Below are positions 16,144 to 25,633 of a stretch of 64,000 nucleotides of DNA, piece by piece. The DNA comes from Salinirubrum litoreum (lineage in GTDB: Archaea > Halobacteriota > Halobacteria > Halobacteriales > Haloferacaceae): the NCBI RefSeq assembly GCF_020567425.1, contig NZ_JAJCVJ010000001.1, positions 124,001 through 188,000 on the forward strand, read 5' to 3'. How positions within the stretch are numbered: position 1 is the first letter of the stretch; every line of letters starts with the position of its first letter. The position numbers were made by a program, and so were the translations under genes. The notes below the pieces were generated by a model, which worked only from the letters and a program-made list of their open reading frames with translations, searched no databases and was not told the DNA's origin.

Positions 16144-16881
16144 TCACTGGTACATCCGGAGCGGCCGGGCCTGCGAACTCTCCTCGTCGGCCTGTTGCAT
16201 CCGCTCGGCGAGGTTCTGCTTCGCCTGCCTGATCTCCTCGGCGCGATCCACCAGATCGTCCACCGGCACCTCGATGCCGGTCAGTGGCTGAATCCCCTCG
16301 GTGATGATGATCCGGGCGGCCTCCGGATCGGGGAACTGCGGGTCCGACTCGACGATCAGCCCCATCGCGTCGCGCTCGGTCTCGACTGCGTGAGCCAGCA
16401 ACGCGCCGGTCGGTCCCGACACGAGGCCGGTCTCGTTCGGGACGTCGATCCCGGCGTCTCGGAGTCGCCCCTCCGCGCCGCCGGACGCCACGCCGGTCAG
16501 CGCGGGCGGGTTCTCGTCTTTCTCTGCCGGGAGGCCACTGAGAAACAGCGGCGTGATCGACTTGTCGTCGTACCAGCCTGCGATGCACTCCGCGAACTCG
16601 CGGGCCGCCTGCGGCGAGATGGGCACGTCGCTCTGGAGTGCGAGGAGGTCGTGGTCGGCGTCGGCGTAGAGCCGGATCGGGGGCGCGAGTTTCGACTCGC
16701 CCTCCTGGTAGACGACCACGCGCGGGACGCCCTCGCAGTGGACGTTGGCGTAGTGGGTCATGTCGAACTCCTCGATCAGGTGATCGACAGCGATCTTACC
16801 GACCAGTCCGACACCAGGTAGTCCTTCGATCAGCGTCGGCTCCGACAGTTCCGTGTCCGCGAGAACGTTGATCCGTGCCAT
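16144..16881 (-). CDS. proteasome assembly chaperone family (PAC2) protein
   Basis: 245 residues starting MARINVLADTELSEPTLIEG. The opening GLPGVGLVGKIAVDHLIEEF is the signature of the archaeal PAC2 / PbaB-like family, which includes ATP-independent chaperones that bind proteasome alpha or PAN-like subunits. The C-terminal DRAEEIRQAKQNLAERMQQA is a helical, perhaps coiled, tail. A role in proteasome assembly is inferred from the family only. Start taken at the ATG at 16881; the frame upstream has no family similarity. It is divergent from mch. Confidence 0.88.
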   Translation of the reverse strand: MARINVLADTELSEPTLIEGLPGVGLVGKIAVDHLIEEFDMTHYANVHCEGVPRVVVYQEGESKLAPPIRLYADADHDLLALQSDVPISPQAAREFAECIAGWYDDKSITPLFLSGLPAEKDENPPALTGVASGGAEGRLRDAGIDVPNETGLVSGPTGALLAHAVETERDAMGLIVESDPQFPDPEAARIIITEGIQPLTGIEVPVDDLVDRAEEIRQAKQNLAERMQQADEESSQARPLRMYQ

Positions 16882-16998
16882 AGGTCCGGCAACGTCTGCC
16901 ACCGACTTGAGCGACAGGGCGTCGAGTGACTCTCGGGGACGACCGACAAACACCGACCGGAATCCCACTATCGCCCGCGACCACGAACAGCCAAACCC

Positions 16999-17003
16999 TT
17001 TAT
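16999..17003 (+). promoter_or_regulatory. TATA box of mch
   Basis: CCTTTATCC centred about 25 nt before the mch ATG, the spacing expected for a leaderless haloarchaeal transcript. Confidence 0.55.
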
Positions 17004-17025
17004 CCGAACACGCACAACCGCCGGT

Positions 17026-17961
17026 ATGGAGAGTCTCAACCGGATGGCGATCGAGTTGGTGGACGAGGCCCTCGACTTCGCCGAGGAACTGCGGATTCGG
17101 GCCTTCGAACTCGACTCGGGCGCTACGGTCATCGACTTCGGTGTCGACGCACTCGGCGGCGTCGAGGCCGGCTTGCTACTCGCCGAGATCCAGACCGCCG
17201 GGCTGGCGACCGTCCAGACGACGATGGGCGAGGTCGCCGGCACCCCCCGGCAGTACGTCGAACTGACGACCGACCACCCCGACCTAGCCCTGCTCTGCTC
17301 GCAGAAGGCCGGCTGGGAACTGGGCGTCGGCAACTACGCCGGACTCGGCTCCGGCCCGGCCCGCGCGCTGGTCGGCCAGGAGTCGGAGTTCGAGGCGGTC
17401 GGCTTCTACGACGAGTTCGACATGACCGTCCTCGCCGTCGAGAGCGAGGAACTCCCGCACGACCCGGTCGCCGAACACGTCGCCGACCTCGCGGAAGTCG
17501 ATCAGGGGAGCGTCTTCCTACCTGCCTTCGCCACCGGGTCGACGGTCGGGAGCGTGACGATGGCCGCCCGCGCCGCCGAACTCGCCGTCTTCCGCCTGTT
17601 CGAACTCGGCTACGACCCGCGGAACGTCGTCTCGGCACACGGCTCCGCGCCGGTCGCGCCGGTCGCGTACGACGAGGCGACCGCGATGGGCCGGACGAAC
17701 GACGCCATCGCCTACGGTGGCGAGGTCCACCTGCGCGTCACCGACGACGAACCGGACAGCTTCGCCGAGGTGCCCTCCTCGGCGACCGAGCAGTACGGCC
17801 AGCCCTTCGAGCAGGTGTTCGAGGACGCCGACTGGGACTTCTACGAAGTGGACGAATCTGTCTTCGCCCCGGCCCGCGTGACCATCGACGTGCTGGGTGG
17901 GCCGACCTACGTCCACGGCGAGACGAACGAGGCCCTGCTGGCCGAGTCGTTCGACTTGTAA
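17026..17961 (+). CDS. mch: methenyltetrahydromethanopterin cyclohydrolase
   Basis: 311 residues. The family reversibly hydrolyses the methenyl form of the C1 carrier to the N5-formyl form; in haloarchaea, which are not methanogens, it is thought to serve C1-unit interconversion on a folate-type carrier. The sequence carries MESLNRMAIELVDEALDFAE at the start, the QTTMGEVAGTPRQYVEL block and SQKAGWELGVGNYAGLGSGP typical of Mch, with normal length. An 18-bp gap separates it from the next gene, so the mch-hypothetical-HAD genes probably form one operon. Confidence 0.93.
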   Translation: MESLNRMAIELVDEALDFAEELRIRAFELDSGATVIDFGVDALGGVEAGLLLAEIQTAGLATVQTTMGEVAGTPRQYVELTTDHPDLALLCSQKAGWELGVGNYAGLGSGPARALVGQESEFEAVGFYDEFDMTVLAVESEELPHDPVAEHVADLAEVDQGSVFLPAFATGSTVGSVTMAARAAELAVFRLFELGYDPRNVVSAHGSAPVAPVAYDEATAMGRTNDAIAYGGEVHLRVTDDEPDSFAEVPSSATEQYGQPFEQVFEDADWDFYEVDESVFAPARVTIDVLGGPTYVHGETNEALLAESFDL

Positions 17962-17978
17962 GCGTCGCCGAGGCACTC

Positions 17979-18509
17979 GTGAAGTTCAAACTCGTTCCCC
18001 CAGCGCCCGACTCGCTCGACTTCGTTCGGCAGGCACAGCAGGCGGTCCCGCTCGTCCCGGGATCGGAGGACGACTGCTGTGCCCGACTGCTGCGTCGAAC
18101 CGGCCTGCCGGCGCGCGACGACGCCCGGACGTGGCTGACGTTCCTCCGGGCGCTCGAACTCGCTACGGAGACCGACGCCGGATTCAAACGGCTGTCGCAG
18201 GAGCCGACGCCAGAACAGCTTCGGGATGCCTTCGTCCGCCGAGTCTTCGGTGTCGAGGAACTGCTGGCGACGCTCCGGGAGGCAGAGGACCCGATCACGA
18301 CCGAGGAGGCGTTCGCTCGCCTGCGGGAGCGCGTCCCGCAGTGGGAGCACTACAAGAACCCGACCGAGTGGAAGGACATCTGGCAGGAACGAACCGGCGA
18401 CCTGCTGGACTGGCTGGTCCTGTTGAACGCCGCCGTGGAGACCGACGAGGGGTATCGGCTCGTGGCCGATCCAGTCGGTGGTGGCGAGCAAACGGGAGTC
18501 GATTCGTGA
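17979..18509 (+). CDS. conserved hypothetical protein
   Basis: 176 residues from a GTG giving MKFKLVPPAPDSLDFVRQAQ. The chain appears mainly helical and soluble with blocks DDCCARLLRRTGLPARDDAR and PQWEHYKNPTEWKDIWQE. I do not recognise a domain. Support for coding: it fits exactly between mch and the HAD gene, with its TGA inside the next gene's GTG (GTGA), and reads as a normal acidic haloarchaeal protein. Start chosen because the upstream frame is only an antiparallel shadow of mch. Confidence 0.75.
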   Translation: MKFKLVPPAPDSLDFVRQAQQAVPLVPGSEDDCCARLLRRTGLPARDDARTWLTFLRALELATETDAGFKRLSQEPTPEQLRDAFVRRVFGVEELLATLREAEDPITTEEAFARLRERVPQWEHYKNPTEWKDIWQERTGDLLDWLVLLNAAVETDEGYRLVADPVGGGEQTGVDS

Positions 18510-19225
18510 CCGACAGCACACCCCACCTGCGAATCGACGGCCCTGTCGAGGCAGTCCTCTTCGATCTGGACGACACACTCGTTACCTACCGGCGGTCGCC
18601 GGGCGAGGTCCTCGAACTCGCGTTCGCCGAGGCCGGCTACGAGCAGTTCTTTCCGGTCGAGTCGTACTACGCCCGGTTCGACGAGTACCTCCAGCAGACC
18701 GAGACGCTGGACGACCTCCGGCGGGCCTGCTTCGCCGACATCGCCGAGTCGGTCGGGCGGTCGCCGGGCGACGGGGTGGCGGTCGCCGAGGCGTTCGACC
18801 GTCTGCGCGATCCGACGAACGTCGAGGCGCTCCCGGGTGCGCGGGAGGTACTCGTAGAACTCGCCGAGGACTACCGACTCGGACTCGTGACGAACGGCTC
18901 CCCCTCGGCGCAGGAGCCGAAGTTGGCGGGAGCCGGCATCAGCGACGCCTTCGACGCGCGTGTCTTCGCCGGTCACGACACCCCGCCGAAACCCGACCGG
19001 GAACCGTTCGAGAGGGCTGTCTCGGCGCTGGGCGTCGACCCCGAGCGAGCCGTGATGGTCGGCGACTCGCTCTCTGCCGACGTGGCCGGCGCGCAGGCGG
19101 TCGGAATCGGGGCGGTGTATCTCGCGCCGGACGTAGAGCGAACTGACACGACGGGCGACGAGCAGTCGGTCGATCCCGACCACCGAATCGCCGCGCTCTC
19201 TGACCTGCGCCACCTGCTTCGATAG
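18506..19225 (+). CDS. HAD-superfamily hydrolase
   Basis: 239 residues, GTG start overlapping the previous stop. The four HAD motifs can be placed: motif I FDLDDTLVT near the N-terminus (first Asp the nucleophile), motif II LGLVTNGSP, the lysine of motif III in PKPDREPF, and motif IV MVGDSLSADVAGAQ. The cap is the helical type of the phosphoglycolate phosphatase / haloacid group. The substrate is unknown, probably a small phosphorylated metabolite. Last gene of the mch operon. Confidence 0.88.
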   Translation: MTDSTPHLRIDGPVEAVLFDLDDTLVTYRRSPGEVLELAFAEAGYEQFFPVESYYARFDEYLQQTETLDDLRRACFADIAESVGRSPGDGVAVAEAFDRLRDPTNVEALPGAREVLVELAEDYRLGLVTNGSPSAQEPKLAGAGISDAFDARVFAGHDTPPKPDREPFERAVSALGVDPERAVMVGDSLSADVAGAQAVGIGAVYLAPDVERTDTTGDEQSVDPDHRIAALSDLRHLLR

Positions 19226-19398
19226 CTCTCTGCGGCCCGGATGCTCGGGCAGGCCGCTCGTCCGCGACCGGTACGAGCCAGAGGCCCGTCTGAGTAACTG
19301 GTGCGTAACTGGGACGAGTCCGGACCGATCCGAGTCTGATCCGGTAGCGACGGAGAACCGAGAGCAGACGCGCCGATCCGGTGAAATGTTACTATGAC

Positions 19399-19404
19399 TA
19401 TATA
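19399..19404 (+). promoter_or_regulatory. distal TATA box of pst operon with adjacent inverted repeat
   Basis: ACTATATAGG places a transcription start near 19429. A 5-3-5 inverted repeat GATTTTCGAAATC (19430-19442) lies right at that point, a good position for a phosphate-responsive operator. Distance to the pstS ATG is about 100 nt. Confidence 0.5.
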
Positions 19405-19474
19405 GGCTCCGTACATCTACACGTCTGCCGATTTTCGAAATCTGTCACGACGAGCTACGGAGTATCACGGCGGA

Positions 19475-19480
19475 GCTATA
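19475..19480 (+). promoter_or_regulatory. proximal TATA-like box of pst operon
   Basis: GCTATAGC centred about 29 nt before the pstS ATG would give a leaderless transcript. Together with the distal box this gives two possible promoters; a two-promoter arrangement has been described for a Halobacterium pst operon. Confidence 0.4.
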
Positions 19481-19505
19481 GCGGCTCGCGACCAGAGTAG
19501 CGGTG

Positions 19506-20534
19506 ATGACGAAGACTCGTCTCCGACAACCGTCCGAACCGACCGGTGAACAGGGATCGTTCCACACCGCGACCGATCACCGGCTCTCCCGGCGGACGTT
19601 CGTCGCGGGGGCGGGACTCGTCGGTGCGACCGCGCTCGCTGGCTGTCTCGGCACCGACACCGCCGACGCCGGCAGTCTCTCCGGTGAGGTCGCGATCGCC
19701 GGCAGTTCGACCGTCTTCCCGGTCTCGGTCGCGGTCGCCGAGGAGTTCCGGGCCGAGTACCCCGACGTGCAGGTCAGCGTGGACTCGACGGGCACCGGCG
19801 GCGGCTTCGGGAACTTCTTCTGTGAAGGCCTGACGCAGATCAACGACGCCAGTCGCCCGATCCAACCCGAGGAGGAACAGCAGTGTGCGGACAACGGCGT
19901 GACACCGCTTGAGTTCCAAGTCGCCATCGACGCGCTGACGGTCGTCGTCAACGCCGAGGCCGACTGGGTGGACTGCATGACCGTCGACGAACTCCGCCGC
20001 GTCTGGGAGCCGAACGGAGCCGAGCGCTGGAGCGACATCCGGCCCGAGTGGCCCGACGAGGAGTTCGAGTTGTACGGCGCGGCCCCGACCTCCGGCACGT
20101 TCGACTACCTCACGGAGGCAATCGTCGGCGAGGAGGACTCACACCGCGAGGACTACCAGGCGACCGAACAGGACAACACCATCGTCACCGGCGTCGCCGG
20201 CTCCCGGTACGCGATGGGCTACTTCGGGTACGCCTACTTCGTCGGGAACGATGACGCGAACATCAAGGCCATTTCGGTCGACGACGGCGCGGGCTGTGTC
20301 GCACCCTCGCTGGAGACGGCGAAGGCCGGCGAGTACAGCCCGCTCTCTCGGCCCCTGTTCATCTACGTCTCACAGGAGTCGCTCTCGCGGCTCGAGGTAC
20401 AGGAGTTCGTCCGGTTCTACCTCGAATCGTCCGGCACGAGTCTGATCAGTGACGTGGGCTACGTCCCGATGCCCGAGGAAGACGTGCAGGCGAATCTGGA
20501 TCGGTTCGAGTCCATCGTCGCCCAGGTAGAATGA
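19506..20534 (+). CDS. pstS: phosphate ABC transporter, substrate-binding lipoprotein
   Basis: 342 residues. It captures phosphate outside the cell and passes it to PstCA. The N-terminus carries a twin-arginine signal (LSRRTFVAGAGLVGATALAG) ending at a lipobox cysteine in LAGCLG, so it is Tat-exported and lipid-anchored as usual for haloarchaea. The mature part shows AIAGSSTVFPVSVAVAEEF and the phosphate-contacting STGTGGGFGNF typical of PstS. Start taken at ATG 19506 rather than the GTG just before. First gene of pstSCAB; its ATG-TGA end overlaps pstC. Confidence 0.94.
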   Translation: MTKTRLRQPSEPTGEQGSFHTATDHRLSRRTFVAGAGLVGATALAGCLGTDTADAGSLSGEVAIAGSSTVFPVSVAVAEEFRAEYPDVQVSVDSTGTGGGFGNFFCEGLTQINDASRPIQPEEEQQCADNGVTPLEFQVAIDALTVVVNAEADWVDCMTVDELRRVWEPNGAERWSDIRPEWPDEEFELYGAAPTSGTFDYLTEAIVGEEDSHREDYQATEQDNTIVTGVAGSRYAMGYFGYAYFVGNDDANIKAISVDDGAGCVAPSLETAKAGEYSPLSRPLFIYVSQESLSRLEVQEFVRFYLESSGTSLISDVGYVPMPEEDVQANLDRFESIVAQVE

Positions 20535-21471
20535 GCACGCGGACGCCGCCGGACCTGACCGCCGGGAACGCCGGGCGACAGACCAGAGAGCGGGCGGTCG
20601 GCGCGGTCTTTCTCGCGTGTGCGGCCCTGACGGTGGCGACGACGCTCACTATCGTCCTCGCGCTGGTCGGTGACGCACTCGTCTTCTTCGGCGAGATATC
20701 GCCGATCGACTTCTTCACGGGGACGACGTGGAGTCCGAACCTGCTCGTGGACGGCGAGTTCCGGTACGGCGTCCTCCCGCTTATCTCCGGCACCCTCACG
20801 ATCATGCTCGGGTCCGCGCTCGTCGCACTCCCGCTCGGTCTCGGCGCGGCCATCTACCTCAGCGAGTACGCCAGTTCGCGGACACGGGGCGCGCTGAAGC
20901 CCGCATTGGAGGTGCTGGCCGGCATCCCGACCGTCGTCTACGGTTACTTCGCGCTGGTGTACATCACCCCCACGGTGAAGGAACTCCTCCCGCTGAGTAC
21001 GTTCAACGCGGTCAGCGCGGCGGTCGTCGTCGGCGTGATGATCGTTCCGATGGTCTCCTCGATCAGCGAGGACGCGATGAACGCGGTCCCGGACTCGCTG
21101 CGTGAGGCCTCGCTCGGTCTCGGTGCGACGAAGTTCCGGACGACCGTCTCGGTGGTCGTTCCGGCGGCCGCCTCCGGCATCGTCTCGTCGTTCATCCTCG
21201 CGCTCTCGCGGGCCATCGGCGAGACGATGGCGGTGACGATCGCGGCCGGCCAGAACCCCCGGCTGATCGCACCCGGCAACCTCGACGCCGTCTTCGGGCC
21301 GATCGAGACGATGACGGCCGCGATCGTCAACCTCGGTCTGAGCGACAACACCGCGAACAGCGTCCAGTACCGGAGTCTGTTCGCCATCGGCCTGACGCTC
21401 TTCGCGGTCACGCTGGCGATGAACGTGATCAGCCAGTACGTCGCCCGACACTACCGGGAGGTGTACCAGTG

Positions 21472-21472
<1 letters not shown>
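20531..21472 (+). CDS. pstC: phosphate ABC transporter permease PstC
   Basis: 313 residues with six predicted membrane spans. The cytoplasmic EAA-type loop is [18 protein letters not shown], followed by [21 protein letters not shown], a PstC/PstA signature. It forms the channel with PstA. Its ATG overlaps the pstS stop (ATGA), and its TGA overlaps the pstA start. Confidence 0.94.
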
Positions 21473-22412
<940 letters not shown>

Positions 22413-22416
<4 letters not shown>

Positions 22417-23375
22417 CCGACCGATTCGAGACCCACTCCAGAGCCGATCTGCCGGCCGGAAACGGCAGGCGAGACACCCCGATCCAGATGACCGACACAC
22501 CAGACGACCGACGACCGACCCAACGCGTCGAGGAGACGCCGCGACCGACAGTGCAACCGACCGACAACGCGACCGCCGAGGGGACTGGTGTCACTGGCGC
22601 ATCCGACCGCTCGCTCGCCGACGAGGGGACCCTGATCGAGGCCCGTGACCTCTCGGTGTACTACGGCGACGACCAGGCGCTCCGGGACGTGAGCATCGAG
22701 ATCCCCGAGAACCGCGTGACCGCGATCATCGGTCCCTCCGGGTGTGGCAAGTCCACGTTCCTGCGCTGTCTCAACCGGATGAACGACCTGATCGACGACG
22801 TGACGGTCGAGGGCGAACTGCTGTTCGCCGGGAAGAACGTCTACGACGACGACGTGGACCCGGTTGTGCTCCGCCGACACGTCGGGATGGTGTTCCAGCA
22901 GCCGAACCCGTTCCCGAAGTCGATCTACGAGAACGTCGCCTACGGCCTGCGCGTGCAGGGTCGGACCGACGATCTGGACGCGAAAGTCGAACAGGCGCTC
23001 CGCCGGGCCGCGCTGTGGGACGAGGTGAACGACCGACTCGACGAGTCGGGTCTCGAACTCTCCGGCGGCCAGCAACAGCGACTCTGTATCGCCCGCGCCA
23101 TCGCGGTCGATCCGGAACTTCTCCTCATGGACGAACCCGCGAGCGCGCTCGACCCCATCGCCACCGCCGGCATCGAGGACCTGATCCGGGACCTCTCCGA
23201 GGAGTACACCGTCGTCATCGTCACCCACAACATGCAGCAGGCCGCCCGCGTCAGCGACTACACCGCCGTCTTCCTCACCGGCGGGGAACTCGTGGAGTTC
23301 GCCCCGACGGCGACGATCTTCGAGAACCCGGACGACCAGCGCGTGGACGACTACGTCTCCGGGAAGTTCGGCTGA
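22413..23375 (+). CDS. pstB: phosphate ABC transporter ATP-binding protein
   Basis: 320 residues, overlapping pstA by four bases. Walker [11 protein letters not shown]-loop [14 protein letters not shown] signature [10 protein letters not shown], Walker [13 protein letters not shown] and the switch histidine in IVTHNMQQA are all in place, so it should hydrolyse ATP. About 70 residues before the ABC domain are polar, Thr/Arg/Asp-rich and variable; an internal ATG at 22488 could be the real start. No phoU gene follows, although pst operons commonly carry one. Confidence 0.93.
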
Positions 23376-23650
23376 TCTGTCGGCACTTCCACTGCGATTC
23401 CCTCGTTTCAGCCCACCTTTCGCCGGTATCTGACGGTATTCGGACCGAACCGTCGTTCCGACATATCCGGAAAGGTCGCCTTGCAAACTCGGTGCTGTCT
23501 CTCGGTATTCTCGTCGTACTGTCGGACTACCGGCCGCTTAGTCCACCCCGAAGCGGCGCTTAGGTAAGACCCCTCCCGACGTGGCTATGCTCGTCCGACC
23601 GGGCCTCGTGACTCCAGACCGGAGTCGCCGACGCTCGGGACACCTTCACC

Positions 23651-25402
23651 ATGACACACGAACCGTACACCGTCTCACGCCGGTCGGTCCTCGCGGGCCT
23701 CGGCACCATCGGTATCGCCTCCGCCGGGGCCGGTCTCGGCACGACCGCCTTCTTCAGCGACGACGAACAGGTCTCCGCCTCCCTCGAAGCGGGCCGGCTC
23801 GACCTCAAACTCGACTACCGCGCGACCTACGTCCCCGGCAACCGCGCCACGCCCTTCGACTCCGTCGGCGTGATCCCCGACACCGACCTCGACGGCGACG
23901 GGAGCGACGACCGGTACCTCCTCGCGCAGGTGCCGGACCTGCGGTACGACTCCGGCGAACTGGCTGGCAGACCCCTCTCCGAGCAGGACTGGGGCGACGC
24001 GGTCAAGCCACTCGGCTGTGACGACGCGAGCTTCGTCGACGGCGAGGAGGGCGTGATGTTCGCACTCGACGACGTGAAGCCGAAGGACGAGGGCGAGTTC
24101 ACGATCAGCCTCCACCACTGCGACAACCCCGCGTACCTCTGGCTCCGCGGCGAAGCGACCGCCGAGGACGAGAACGTCGCCTACGAACCCGAGCTCACGG
24201 CCGGCGACGACGAGGGCGCGGTCGGCGAACTCGCCGACTACCTCTACGTCGAGGCGTTCTACGACACCGACTGCGACAACCGGAAGGACCCCGACCGCGC
24301 GGTCGACATCGCACTCGCTATCGACGTGTCCGGCTCGATGCTCTACCCGCAACACGGCGGTCTCGTCGCCGACCCGGACGGCGACACGCCCAACAACCGC
24401 CCGGACGCGCTCCGGACCGGCACGGCAGACGCTCGCTACACCGACGACACCTACAAGATCGACCTCGTGGAAGACGCCGCCAGCGACTTCGCCCAGCGCG
24501 TCTTCGCTACGACACTCGACGCACAGCTCGGCGTGGTCTTCTTCGGGACCGCCGACAGCGCGGACGACTTCGTGCCGGGCGATTCGAGTACCAGCAGACC
24601 TGCAGTGCGCTCCAGCGCGCTCTCGGACGACGCGAGTGCGGTGGGCACGACGCTCTCGGACCTCCGGTACGAGGTCGCCGGACCGGGTCGAACTGGCACC
24701 GACCTCCCGGTCGGCATCGCCACGGCCCAGTCCCTGCTCGACGCGGGCCGGGCAGACGCCGAGAAGGTCATGATCGTCCTCGGCGACGGTGGCCAGGACG
24801 GCACCAGCGGCGCGGTCGGTGAAGCCGACGCCGCGAAGGCCGCCGGCACGCGCGTCGTCACCATCGCGTTCGGTGCGAACGCGAACGAGGGTCTCCTGCG
24901 CAGACTCGCCAGCGAACCGAAGGAGGAGAACTTCTACGACGTGCGGGCCGATCTGGACGCGCTCGAAGCCGCGGTCGGCGACGCCTTCACGAGCATCGTG
25001 CTCGATCTGGTCGGCGACGTGCGCTTCTTCCGTGGGTCGCTGTCGGCGTTCCTCGCCGTGGTCGGGTCGGGTGTCCCGTTCGACCCGGTCGGCGTGCTCG
25101 ATCCCGAGGCGGACGGGCCGGTCTGTGTCGATCCGGGCACGAACTGCATCGCGGTGGACTGGTACCTGCCGTGCCTCCCGGAGGAGTTCGCCACGCTGGT
25201 CTCCGACGCCGACGTCCCGGACGCCGACGAGGACGGTGTGGTGACGCTGGCCGACGAACTGGCCGCGAAGGGCCTCCCCTTCGAGACCGACGACTCGATC
25301 AACGTCGTCCAGACCGACAGCGTCGCGTTCCGGATGGCCTTCGCGGCGGTCCAGTGCCGGCACAACATGGACAACGCGAACCCCTTCGTGCAGGCCGCCT
25401 GA
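23651..25402 (+). CDS. secreted von Willebrand A protein with SipW/TasA-type frame
   Basis: 583 residues. It opens with a twin-arginine motif (SRRSVLAGLG, residues 9-18), a hydrophobic stretch and AFFSDDEQVSASLEAGRLDL, the start of the CalY/TasA (SipW-dependent) family of secreted fibre proteins. About residues 215-445 form a von Willebrand A domain with the metal site DVSGS, and later VMIVLGDGGQDG. The C-terminus returns to the haloarchaeal TasA-like pattern (CIAVDWYLPCLPEEF, VQCRHNMDNANPF) with several cysteines. So a vWA domain seems inserted inside a TasA-like fold. Likely a cell-surface or extracellular protein. It follows pstB after 275 bp, which is too far to assume co-transcription. 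Confidence 0.85.
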   Translation: MTHEPYTVSRRSVLAGLGTIGIASAGAGLGTTAFFSDDEQVSASLEAGRLDLKLDYRATYVPGNRATPFDSVGVIPDTDLDGDGSDDRYLLAQVPDLRYDSGELAGRPLSEQDWGDAVKPLGCDDASFVDGEEGVMFALDDVKPKDEGEFTISLHHCDNPAYLWLRGEATAEDENVAYEPELTAGDDEGAVGELADYLYVEAFYDTDCDNRKDPDRAVDIALAIDVSGSMLYPQHGGLVADPDGDTPNNRPDALRTGTADARYTDDTYKIDLVEDAASDFAQRVFATTLDAQLGVVFFGTADSADDFVPGDSSTSRPAVRSSALSDDASAVGTTLSDLRYEVAGPGRTGTDLPVGIATAQSLLDAGRADAEKVMIVLGDGGQDGTSGAVGEADAAKAAGTRVVTIAFGANANEGLLRRLASEPKEENFYDVRADLDALEAAVGDAFTSIVLDLVGDVRFFRGSLSAFLAVVGSGVPFDPVGVLDPEADGPVCVDPGTNCIAVDWYLPCLPEEFATLVSDADVPDADEDGVVTLADELAAKGLPFETDDSINVVQTDSVAFRMAFAAVQCRHNMDNANPFVQAA

Positions 25403-25480
25403 GCCGACCGCCGACGATTTTTCCGACGCCAGTCGGGTGACGACCGACAGCGAGACACCGAGCGACCCGTGACTGCGACG

Positions 25481-25620
25481 TGATGGATCGCAGACTCGGG
25501 TGGGACCGAGAGGGGCCGGCGATCTCGTGAGAGAACGAACGAGACGCTGGAGGCTCTCGTCTCTCGTCGGTCACCGTTCCGGGTAGACAGAGTTCACCCC
25601 ACGACCCGATTCGGCACCGA
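25481..25620 (+). repeat. composite dispersed element, short copy B
   Basis: Box 2 (25481-25531, with GGTGGGACCGAGAGGGGCCG) matches copy A box 2 in about 45 of 52 positions by eye, and the next 20 bases (GAACGAACGAGACGCTGGAG) also match copy A. Box 1 and the clean hairpins are missing; a weak box 3 relative, GTTCACCCCACGACCCGATT, follows. It lies in the 231-bp gap between two converging genes. Confidence 0.65.
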
Positions 25621-25633
25621 CCACGACACACGA

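Noticed and set aside
15846-16232. Protein of 18-residue repeats encoded by the 54-bp array
   Set aside because: Several frames are open on both strands because the unit is a multiple of three; composition is not acidic as haloarchaeal proteins are, and the frame overlaps the PAC2 3' end in antisense.
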